Source: Longivirga sp036510975
Lineage (GTDB): Bacteria > Actinomycetota > Actinomycetes > S36-B12 > CAIYMF01
Assembly (NCBI GenBank): GCA_036510975.1
Contig: DATCCY010000050.1
Coordinates: 1 to 7,775 of the forward strand
Length of the DNA: 7,775 nucleotides
Reading direction: 5' to 3'
This document shows, piece by piece, positions 1 through 5,660 of this stretch (position 1 is the stretch's first letter; every line of letters starts with the position of its first letter). Position numbers and translations under genes: made by a program. The notes under the pieces were generated by a model, which saw nothing but the letters and a program-made list of their open reading frames with translations, did no database searches and was not told where the DNA came from.

Positions 1-191
1 CGACCAGACCGACCGGACCGACCGGACCGACCGGACCGACCGGACCGACCGGACCGACCGGACCGACCGGACCCACCGGACCCACCGGACCGACCGGACC
101 CACCGGACCGACCGGACCGACCGGACCCACGGGTCCCACGGGTCCGACCGGATCGACCGGATCGACCGGCACCGCCGGCCCCACCGGCTGA
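1..191 (+). CDS. Collagen-like Gly-Pro-Thr repeat protein, C-terminal end (5' truncated by window)
   Basis: Read from base 3, this frame is open to TGA at 189-191 and encodes 62 residues. From base 15 glycine occurs at every third residue, 20 glycines in strict register: fifteen GPT triplets, two GST, one GTA, one GPT and a final Gly. Differences between the 9-bp units are mostly ccg/ccc, acc/acg and gga/ggt/ggc, all silent in this frame but amino-acid-changing in the next one, so selection appears to act on this protein frame. Collagen-like bacterial proteins form triple helices and are usually exported or surface-exposed; the N-terminal part that would show export lies outside the window. 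There is no C-terminal globular domain, sorting signal or membrane segment after the repeat. The triplet before the run has AGA (Arg) at 6-8 where Gly is expected. The gene is convergent with the DUF3048 gene. The main alternative is a noncoding repeat, which the in-frame stop followed by a terminator argues against. Confidence 0.75.
   Translation, partial: TRPTGPTGPTGPTGPTGPTGPTGPTGPTGPTGPTGPTGPTGPTGPTGPTGSTGSTGTAGPTG
3..188 (+). repeat. 9-bp tandem repeat (ggaccgacc and variants)
   Basis: About twenty consecutive 9-bp units form the collagen-like coding repeat. The first half is nearly uniform; units become more divergent toward the 3' end, with tcg replacing ccg at 153-155 and 162-164 and a Gly-Thr-Ala unit at 168-176. 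The unit length is a multiple of three, so gain or loss of units by slippage would change protein length without breaking the frame. Confidence 0.9.
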
Positions 192-205
192 GCACGGCAG
201 GACGA

Positions 206-243
206 ACGACGGCCCCCCGACCGAGTGGTCGGGGGGCCGTCGT
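206..243. terminator. Bidirectional hairpin terminator between convergent genes
   Basis: Bases 206-222 pair perfectly with 227-243 (17 bp, almost all G-C) around a 4-base GAGT loop. The hairpin lies 14 bases after the stop of the collagen-like gene and 13 bases after the stop of the DUF3048 gene on the other strand, so it is placed to end both transcripts. There is no clear T-tract on either side, which is common for hairpin terminators in high-GC actinomycetes. Confidence 0.85.
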
Positions 244-256
244 CGTGGAGGTGGTG

Positions 257-1315
257 CTACCTGATGGTGATCGAGTGCAGCACGGTCGGCTTGGTGAGGC
301 TCTTGCCGACCGGCACGAGCAGCACCCAGGTCTGGCCGGGGGACAGCGTCATGACCTTGCCGCGGGCGTCCTTCAGCGTGGTGCCGGCCGTGAGCGAGGG
401 ACGGGTCCAGGTGCCGGTCCAGCTCGCGCCGTCACGGAGCACGAAGGCCTGGCCCTTGCCGACCGTCCGCAGGATCGGGACGAGGTAGGCCGAGTGGTCC
501 AGCTTCGACAGCGCGAAGGGAACGCGCATCACCACGATGTTCTTCGCTGTGAGCGGCTTCCTGGTCTCGCGGTCGACCATGATCTTCTTGTCGGAGTACA
601 TCACCCAGGCGTGGAGCGACTTGTTCCACGCTGCCTGCAGGGAGGTCTGCGCCGCGTAGACGACGTTGAGGCTCTTGGCGGCCTTGCCGGCCGCCTTCGG
701 CTTCCCGAACACGAAACCCATCGGCTTGGGCTTGGTCGCCCCGCCCTTGGTCGCCCAGAACCGCTGCACGCTGGCCTTCGTGTAGAAGTTGTAGGGGATC
801 TTGCGGGTGCGGTCGGTGCCGTACGCCGTGTCGCGGATCGCGGTGCCCGTGACGAGCGCGTCCTTGCCGAGGTCCACGATGTGCGTGCTCGCGGCGATGA
901 GGGCGGCGACGGGTGAGTCGGCTCCGGCGTAGGCCAGGCCCGGCTTGCCGAACTGGGGCAGGACACCGAGGTCCGTCTCGCGGCCGCTGCGGACCGGGCC
1001 GACCTTGGTGGGGTAGCTCGAGCCGTAGATCGCGATGAAGCGGGTCCAGCCGCCCTCCTGCTCCTCGACCCAGATCTGGTCGGCCGAGCGGAGCCCCGAC
1101 TGCGGTCGTGCCTGCGGCGTGTTCGCCACCTTGATGGCCACGACCGGGCCGACGGCCGCGACCTTCGTGCCGGTCAGCGGGTCGTAGACCAGGGCGGCGG
1201 CACCGGCGGGCGCGGTCGCGCCCAGCGCACCGGCGGCGAGGGCGCAGGCAGCGACGGCGACAGCGCCGGCGACCAGGCGTCGGGACAGGGGGGAGTGCTG
1301 GCGAGCGGGGGTCAT
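257..1315 (-). CDS. Exported DUF3048 (YerB-like) protein
   Basis: A 352-residue protein from ATG 1315. A basic start (SRR at 11-13) and an Ala-rich hydrophobic stretch at about 14-40 form a signal peptide, with likely cleavage near the AGAA at 37-40. There is no lipobox cysteine at the cleavage site, unlike the lipoprotein YerB of Bacillus. The DUF3048 N-terminal region is recognisable from its family blocks: PLTG (46-49), VAIKVANTPQARPQSGL (59-75), EGGWTRFIAIY (87-97) and KVGPVRSGR (104-112). The DUF3048 C-terminal region follows from about 212 to the end, with NIVVMRVPF at 259-267 and TLSPGQTWVLLVP at 323-335. The biochemical role of the family is not established to my knowledge. An in-frame GTG at 1342 would add nine residues; ATG 1315 is preferred because AAAGG lies six bases upstream and a signal peptide follows directly. 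It is the last gene of the minus-strand series, 46 bases after the glycosyltransferase stop. Confidence 0.9.
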   Translation of the reverse strand: MTPARQHSPLSRRLVAGAVAVAACALAAGALGATAPAGAAALVYDPLTGTKVAAVGPVVAIKVANTPQARPQSGLRSADQIWVEEQEGGWTRFIAIYGSSYPTKVGPVRSGRETDLGVLPQFGKPGLAYAGADSPVAALIAASTHIVDLGKDALVTGTAIRDTAYGTDRTRKIPYNFYTKASVQRFWATKGGATKPKPMGFVFGKPKAAGKAAKSLNVVYAAQTSLQAAWNKSLHAWVMYSDKKIMVDRETRKPLTAKNIVVMRVPFALSKLDHSAYLVPILRTVGKGQAFVLRDGASWTGTWTRPSLTAGTTLKDARGKVMTLSPGQTWVLLVPVGKSLTKPTVLHSITIR

Positions 1316-1327
1316 ACCAGACCTTTC

Positions 1328-1343
1328 GGTGGAAAACTCCACC
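1328..1343. promoter_or_regulatory. Inverted repeat (GGTGGA-AAAC-TCCACC) before the DUF3048 gene
   Basis: Perfect 6-bp arms flank a 4-base AAAC spacer. The repeat lies just upstream of the chosen ATG (1315), overlaps the alternative GTG start (1340-1342), and covers the expected transcription start of the candidate -10 at 1345-1350. It could be an operator or an mRNA 5' hairpin. A short repeat like this can also arise by chance in GC-rich DNA. Confidence 0.3.
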
Positions 1344-1344
1344 T

Positions 1345-1350
1345 ACTTTA
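1345..1350 (-). promoter_or_regulatory. Candidate -10 element TAAAGT for the DUF3048 gene
   Basis: On the minus strand TAAAGT fits the actinobacterial -10 pattern TANNNT and stands out in GC-rich surroundings. Transcription would begin near 1337-1339, giving a leader of about 22-24 bases that keeps the AAAGG ribosome site and ATG 1315 but excludes the GTG at 1342. No convincing -35 is present 16-18 bases upstream (CCGGTC-like), so this may be a weak or activated internal promoter, or nothing. Confidence 0.3.
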
Positions 1351-1361
1351 CCCCGGACGGA

Positions 1362-2939
1362 CTACTGGACCGGTCCACCGGACCGCGCAGCGGACGAGTC
1401 GGGGGCTCCGGGGCGACCCACGAGCGAGGCGTACACCTCGACCAGCCGCTCGGCCTGCGTGGCCCACGAGTGCTCGACGAGCAGCTCCGGCGTGAGCCCC
1501 AGCCGGTAGGTGTCCGGGTCGTCGAGGACCGCTCGGACGGCTCGGGCCAGGTCGGCGGTGTCGCCCTCCACGAAGACCTCCCCGATGCCGTGCTCGCGGG
1601 TGAAGTCGCCCATGGTCCGCACGTCGCTCACGACGATCGGCAGACGCGCGTGCATGTACTCGCGGTACTTGGTCATCAGCGAGATCTCGTGGTTGAGGGC
1701 GTGCGTGATCGGGATGAGCCCGAGGTCGGCGCTCGCGAGGTGGGGTACGACGAGCTCCTGCGGCACGTAGCCCACCCGGTGCATCCGGTCGGCGACGCCG
1801 AGCTCCATGGCGCGCGCGACGAGCCCGTCGTAGTGCTCGTTGGGACCGGAGCCGACCACGATCGCGAGGTGGACGCCGGGCAGCGCCGGCAGCGCCTCGA
1901 TGACGGTCGCGAGACCTCGCACCCCGGACACGGTGCCGCTGTAGACCAGGAGCGGCACGCCGTCGTCGAGGCCGCAGCGGGCTCGCAGCGACGGTGCCAG
2001 CCGCGCGGCCTCCTCGCTCGGCGCCTCGGGCGAGTTGGTGATCACCGGCGGCCGCACGGCCAGGCCGCACTCGCGCGCGATCGCATCGGACAGCCAGTCC
2101 GAGACCGTGATGACGGCGTCGTAGCGCGGGATCAGCTCGAGCTCGGCGTGGTGCACGGCGGAGCGCCACACGGGATCGCGGCGCGGCGCGCCGGCGATCC
2201 ACTCGTGGACGTCGTGCAGGATCTTCAGCTCGCGGCCGGCGGCCTGGGTGCGAGCCTTGGCGTTGGTGGCGACGACGAGCATCGGGAAGTCGTGGGCGTG
2301 GATCAGGTCGGGTGCGAGCGCGGTGATCTCGTCGGTGTAGGACAGGTCGTAGTCGAGCAGCTCGAGGGCGACTCGCCGCCAGGTCGACGACGGCGTCAGG
2401 GCCAGCCCGAGCCGTGCGCGCGGTCGCCGCACGAGGCCGCGGTTGACCGCGACGTCGGCGACGTTGCGCTCGAAGGCGCTCAGCCGCCACGCGTGGAGCC
2501 GCTGACGCCAGGACACCCGCGCGCGGAGCCGGAACAGCTCGACGTCGCGAGCGAGACCCGGGGACGCGGCGCGCAGCTCGAGGATCCGGTCGAGCTGTCC
2601 TGCGCCGAGCTCGCTCAGGCGGCGGCTGCGGTCACGCGCCTGGTCACGGGTGCGGTAGGCCAGCGGGCGCCGGCCGCGAGCCGGCTCGTGCAGGAGGTGC
2701 GCGGCCATGTGCCGCGGTGCCGGCACCAGGACGGTCCGGACCCCGCCGATCTCGGTCTCGACCCGCCCGCCGGACGGCGAGCGGCCGAGGATCACGGTGT
2801 CGTAGCCGGCGGCCGCGGCGGCCCGGGCGGTCTTCTGGACGCGCGAGTCGACGGACACGTTGTTGTCGACGACGAGCAGGATGCGGGGACGCCGCTCGGG
2901 AGCCCCGCCCGTCCCGGCCACGGGTGTGTCGTTCGTCAC
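1362..2939 (-). CDS. GT4-type glycosyltransferase, stand-alone paralogue
   Basis: A 525-residue cytoplasmic GT-B glycosyltransferase predicted to move a sugar from a nucleotide-sugar to an acceptor; donor and acceptor are unknown. The N-terminal Rossmann part begins at RPRILLVVDNNVSVDSRVQ (17-35), a VDN-V-DSRV signature of one GT4 subgroup. An Arg-rich helical insert follows (about 78-194), then DLIHAHDFP (211-219) and LHDVHEWIAG (241-250). The C-terminal donor-binding part has VYSGTVSGVRGL (332-343), HLAIVVGSG (357-365), VGYVPQEL (389-396) and TKYREYMHARLPIVVSD (423-439), the K-EYM-A-LP block typical of GT4. The start is GTG 2939, which overlaps the upstream stop as GTGA and suggests translational coupling; the open frame continues upstream to 3941, but that part is an Arg-rich shadow of the neighbour. 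It matches the first module of the upstream gene without gaps. No signal peptide or membrane span is seen. Confidence 0.9.
   Translation of the reverse strand: MTNDTPVAGTGGAPERRPRILLVVDNNVSVDSRVQKTARAAAAAGYDTVILGRSPSGGRVETEIGGVRTVLVPAPRHMAAHLLHEPARGRRPLAYRTRDQARDRSRRLSELGAGQLDRILELRAASPGLARDVELFRLRARVSWRQRLHAWRLSAFERNVADVAVNRGLVRRPRARLGLALTPSSTWRRVALELLDYDLSYTDEITALAPDLIHAHDFPMLVVATNAKARTQAAGRELKILHDVHEWIAGAPRRDPVWRSAVHHAELELIPRYDAVITVSDWLSDAIARECGLAVRPPVITNSPEAPSEEAARLAPSLRARCGLDDGVPLLVYSGTVSGVRGLATVIEALPALPGVHLAIVVGSGPNEHYDGLVARAMELGVADRMHRVGYVPQELVVPHLASADLGLIPITHALNHEISLMTKYREYMHARLPIVVSDVRTMGDFTREHGIGEVFVEGDTADLARAVRAVLDDPDTYRLGLTPELLVEHSWATQAERLVEVYASLVGRPGAPDSSAARSGGPVQ
1410..2891 (-). 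repeat. Direct repeat copy 2 (GT4 module)
   Basis: This 1,482-bp stretch codes for residues 17-510 of the stand-alone glycosyltransferase. It corresponds codon for codon to 4049-5530, offset 2,639 bp, with no net insertion or deletion. In the sample 2101-2160 against 4740-4799, 56 of 60 bases match by hand count. Confidence 0.9.
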
Positions 2940-5596
2940 GGCGCCGGCACCCCGAGCCAGCCGGCCAGCACCCCGGCCGCGCGGCGTCCGTCGTGCACGT
3001 CGGCGACGTAGCTGGGCCCCTGGGAGGCAGTGGCGCGCGCCGTGCCGGGGTCGGCCAGGACCGCCCGCAGCACGTCCTCGAGCGTGTCCGCGCCGGCCTC
3101 GACGACGGGGACGTCGAGACCGGTCGTGTCGCGGACGTGGCCGCGCACGACGTCGCCGACCTGGCCGACGACGAGCCGCCCCGCTGCCATCGCCTCGGAC
3201 GCGAGGACGCCGTAGAGGCCGAGGCCGACCTGCTCGACGACGACGTCGGCGGCGGCGACCTCTCCGGGCATCTCGTCCGGCGCGACGCCCTCCAGCCGCC
3301 GGTAGCGGATCAGGCCCTCGGCCTCGAGCCGCTGGAGGACCTCGTCGATGGCCGCCGACCCCTTCGTCGCAGCACGGCTCGGAGCGTGCAGCACCACGGG
3401 GGCCGTGCCCTCGAGCACCGGACGGTCCGACGCGAAGCGGGACGCGTCGACGACCGTCGGGAGCCAGGTGGCCTCCGGCAGGTAGGTCAGCTGGTCGGGC
3501 GTCGAGACGAACATCGGCAGGGGGGTGGCGTCGATCGTGGCGCGGACCTCGTCGACGCGTCGCTCGAGCGCGGCGCGCCACTCGGGGTCGGCGGAGCGGA
3601 AGTTCGACCATGCGTAGGTCGCCGCGTGGATGCGCGGATCGCGTACCTCGGAGCCGTGGAAGGCGTAGCCCACGTGCAGGCCGGCTCGCTGCAGGCGCGC
3701 GACGTGGTCGTGGACGGCGACCGGCCCGGAGCCACCTGCGTGCAGGGGGAGGGCGTTCTCGAGGAGCGCGTGCGTGCGGGTGGCGCACACCTCGGCCTCG
3801 AACCGGGCGGTCCAGACCGGGCTCGACCGCTCGGCCTCGCCGATGCGCAGGTCGGTGGGGAACTGCAGGACGGAGCGGCGCGACATCGTGGTGGACACGG
3901 CGTCGACATCGGCGAGGTGTTGCGCGGCCGCGGTCGCCCACGCGTTCCCCTGACCGGCCATGTTCGTCGGCCCGATCACCAGCGAGACGGGCGCGGTCGT
4001 CGCGGGCAGAAGTGAGGCGTTGCCGGTGGTTCGCGTCCCCGGCTCAGGGGGCCGGCCGACGAGCGAGGCGTAGATGTCGACGAGTCGTCGGGCCTGGGTC
4101 GCCCACACGTTCTCGAGCAGGAGCTCCTCGGTGAACGCGGCGCGATAGCGCGCAGGGTCGTCGAGCACGGCACGGACGGCGCGGGCCAGGTCGGCGCTGT
4201 CGCCGGCGACGAACACCTCTCCGGTGCCGTGCTCGCGGGTGAACTCCGCCATCGTCCGGACGTCGCTCACCACGATCGGCAGCCGGGCGTGCATGTACTC
4301 GCGGTACTTCGTGATGAGCGAGATCTCGTGGTTGACGGCGTGGTCGATCGGGATGAGGCCGACGTCGGCGCTCGCGAGGTGAGGTACGACGAGCTCCTGC
4401 GGCACGTAGTCGACGCGGTGCAGGCGGTCCACGACGCCGAGCTCGGTGCAGGTGACGAGCAGCTTGTCGTAGACGTTGTTGGCTCCGGACCCGACGACGA
4501 TCGCGAGGTGGACGTCGGGCAGCAGCGGCATCGCCTCGATGACGCTCGACAGACCACGACCGTCGGCCACCGCGCCGCTGTAGACCATGATCGGGACGCC
4601 CTCGTCGAGGTCGCAGCGCTCCCGCAGCGACGGCGCGACCAGGGCGGCGTCGCCGTCGGGCGCTTCGGGCGAGTTCGTGATGACCGACGGCCGCACAGCC
4701 AGCCGGCAGTCGCGCGCGATCGAGTCCGACAGCCAGTCGGACACCGTGATGACGGCGTCGCAGCGCGGGATCAGCTCGACCTCGGCGTGGTGCACGGCCG
4801 AGCGCCAGACCGGGTCGCGTCGAGGTGCTCCCGCGATCCACTCGTGCACGTCGTGCACCACGTGGAGGGGGGTCCCGGCCTGTCGTGCCCGAGCCTTGGC
4901 GTTCGTGGCGACGACGAGCATCGGGAAGTCGTGGGCGTGGATCAGGTCGGGCGCGAGCGCGGCGATCTCCGGGCCGAACGCGAGGTCGTAGTCGAGCAGC
5001 TCGGAGGCGACCCGCCGCCAGGTGCGCGCCGGGGTGAGGGAGAGCCCGAGGCGCAGTGCCGGCCGGCGCACGATGCCCCGGTTGTTCGCGACGTCGGCGA
5101 CGTTGGCCTGGAACGACCTGTACCGGTGGTTGTGCAGGCGCTGGCGCCACGAGACGCGGGCGCGCAGCCAGAACCACTCCGCCTTGGCGCGCGGTCCCAT
5201 CGGTCCCGAACGCAGCTCGAGGGTCCGGCCGAGCTGGCCGGCGCGCATGGCCGTGAGGCGTCGGCTGCGGTCGCGGGCCCGTTCGCGGGTCGGGTAGGCG
5301 AACCAGCGACGGCCGCGGCTGGGCTCGATCGTGAGCTGGGCGGCGAGGTGGCGCGGCGCCACGACCAGGATGGTGCGCACGCCGCCGACCTCGGTCTCGA
5401 CCCGGTCGTGGGTCGTGGAGCGGCCCAGGATGACCGTGTCGTACCCGGCGTCGGCGGCCGCGCGCGCGGTCTTCTGCACCCGGGAGTCCACGGTCACGTG
5501 GTTGTCGACCACGAGCACGATGCGCGGCCGACGCGCGGGCGCGCTCTCGCTGCGGTCCTGACCCACGGCTGGCGCGCCTCCCGTCCGGGCGGGCAC
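2936..5596 (-). CDS. Two-module glycosyltransferase (GT4 module fused to a second GT4-like module)
   Basis: An 886-residue cytoplasmic protein, about twice the usual length of a GT4 enzyme. Module 1 (about 23-516) has RPRIVLVVDNHVTVDSRVQ (23-41), an Arg-rich insert (nine Arg in 94-113), DLIHAHDFP (217-225), HDVHEWIAG (248-256), VYSGAVADGRGL (338-349) and TKYREYMHARLPIVVSD (429-445). A Pro/Thr/Ala linker (about 517-536) leads to module 2 (about 537-886), a different GT-B fold: VIGPTNMAGQGNAWA (540-554), FHGSEVRD (646-653), VLHAPSRAATKGSAAIDEVL (735-754) for donor binding, and VVEQVGLGLYGVLASEAMA (786-804). In module 2 the first Glu of the usual EX7E motif is Gly 793 and the second is Glu 801. 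The protein could add two sugars in sequence. It starts 64 bases after the lyase stop. The start is GTG 5596 (CGAGG, 4-base gap) or GTG 5566 (GGGAGG, 10-base gap); the choice is unresolved and affects only the first ten residues. Confidence 0.9.
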   Translation of the reverse strand: MPARTGGAPAVGQDRSESAPARRPRIVLVVDNHVTVDSRVQKTARAAADAGYDTVILGRSTTHDRVETEVGGVRTILVVAPRHLAAQLTIEPSRGRRWFAYPTRERARDRSRRLTAMRAGQLGRTLELRSGPMGPRAKAEWFWLRARVSWRQRLHNHRYRSFQANVADVANNRGIVRRPALRLGLSLTPARTWRRVASELLDYDLAFGPEIAALAPDLIHAHDFPMLVVATNAKARARQAGTPLHVVHDVHEWIAGAPRRDPVWRSAVHHAEVELIPRCDAVITVSDWLSDSIARDCRLAVRPSVITNSPEAPDGDAALVAPSLRERCDLDEGVPIMVYSGAVADGRGLSSVIEAMPLLPDVHLAIVVGSGANNVYDKLLVTCTELGVVDRLHRVDYVPQELVVPHLASADVGLIPIDHAVNHEISLITKYREYMHARLPIVVSDVRTMAEFTREHGTGEVFVAGDSADLARAVRAVLDDPARYRAAFTEELLLENVWATQARRLVDIYASLVGRPPEPGTRTTGNASLLPATTAPVSLVIGPTNMAGQGNAWATAAAQHLADVDAVSTTMSRRSVLQFPTDLRIGEAERSSPVWTARFEAEVCATRTHALLENALPLHAGGSGPVAVHDHVARLQRAGLHVGYAFHGSEVRDPRIHAATYAWSNFRSADPEWRAALERRVDEVRATIDATPLPMFVSTPDQLTYLPEATWLPTVVDASRFASDRPVLEGTAPVVLHAPSRAATKGSAAIDEVLQRLEAEGLIRYRRLEGVAPDEMPGEVAAADVVVEQVGLGLYGVLASEAMAAGRLVVGQVGDVVRGHVRDTTGLDVPVVEAGADTLEDVLRAVLADPGTARATASQGPSYVADVHDGRRAAGVLAGWLGVPAP
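4049..5530 (-). repeat. Direct repeat copy 1 (GT4 module of the fusion protein)
   Basis: This 1,482-bp stretch codes for residues 23-516 of the two-module protein and pairs with 1410-2891. By hand count 370 of the 494 aligned residues are identical. The most divergent short segments are residues 61-64, 131-139, 372-384 and 482-490; blocks around 51-60, 401-410, 431-440 and 471-480 are identical. Confidence 0.9.
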
Positions 5597-5600
5597 GGCG

Positions 5601-5615
5601 CCTCGCCAGTCGAGG
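5601..5615 (-). promoter_or_regulatory. Small hairpin over the ribosome site of the two-module glycosyltransferase
   Basis: On the minus strand CCTCG-ACTGG-CGAGG forms a 5-bp stem with a 5-base loop ending four bases before GTG 5596. The 3' arm CGAGG is the only plausible ribosome site for that start, so folding would hide it. The stem is short and its role is unproven. The downstream GTG 5566 has its own GGGAGG outside the hairpin. Confidence 0.25.
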
Positions 5616-5619
5616 GGTC

Positions 5620-5625
5620 AGCCTA
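5620..5625 (-). promoter_or_regulatory. Candidate -10 element TAGGCT before the two-module glycosyltransferase
   Basis: TAGGCT on the minus strand matches TANNNT and lies in the 64-base gap after the lyase gene. A start near 5612-5614 would leave a leader of about 17 bases to GTG 5596. No -35-like hexamer is visible at the right distance, so read-through from the lyase gene is equally possible. Confidence 0.2.
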
Positions 5626-5660
5626 CCGGCGGGTGGCGCGGTGCCCGGACGCGGCGAGGG

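Noticed and set aside
1..188. CRISPR array or intergenic satellite in the 5' repeat
   Set aside because: The units are contiguous 9-mers without spacers. The silent substitution pattern and the in-frame stop favour a coding collagen-like repeat.
245..916. Plus-strand open frame of 223 codons opposite the DUF3048 gene
   Set aside because: It starts at the edge of the terminator hairpin and is antisense to a gene with clear DUF3048 motifs.
1329..3011. Long plus-strand open frame (560 codons) opposite the stand-alone glycosyltransferase
   Set aside because: It is the antisense shadow of a well-supported GT4 gene. The translation is low-complexity Arg/Gly/Val/Asp-rich with no family motif, as expected on the reverse strand of GC-rich DNA.
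2940..3941. Upstream extension of the stand-alone glycosyltransferase frame to give 859 residues
   Set aside because: The extra part is Arg/Gly/Pro-rich, lacks motifs, and lies wholly inside the real reading frame of module 2 of the upstream gene. Conserved sequence begins just after GTG 2939.
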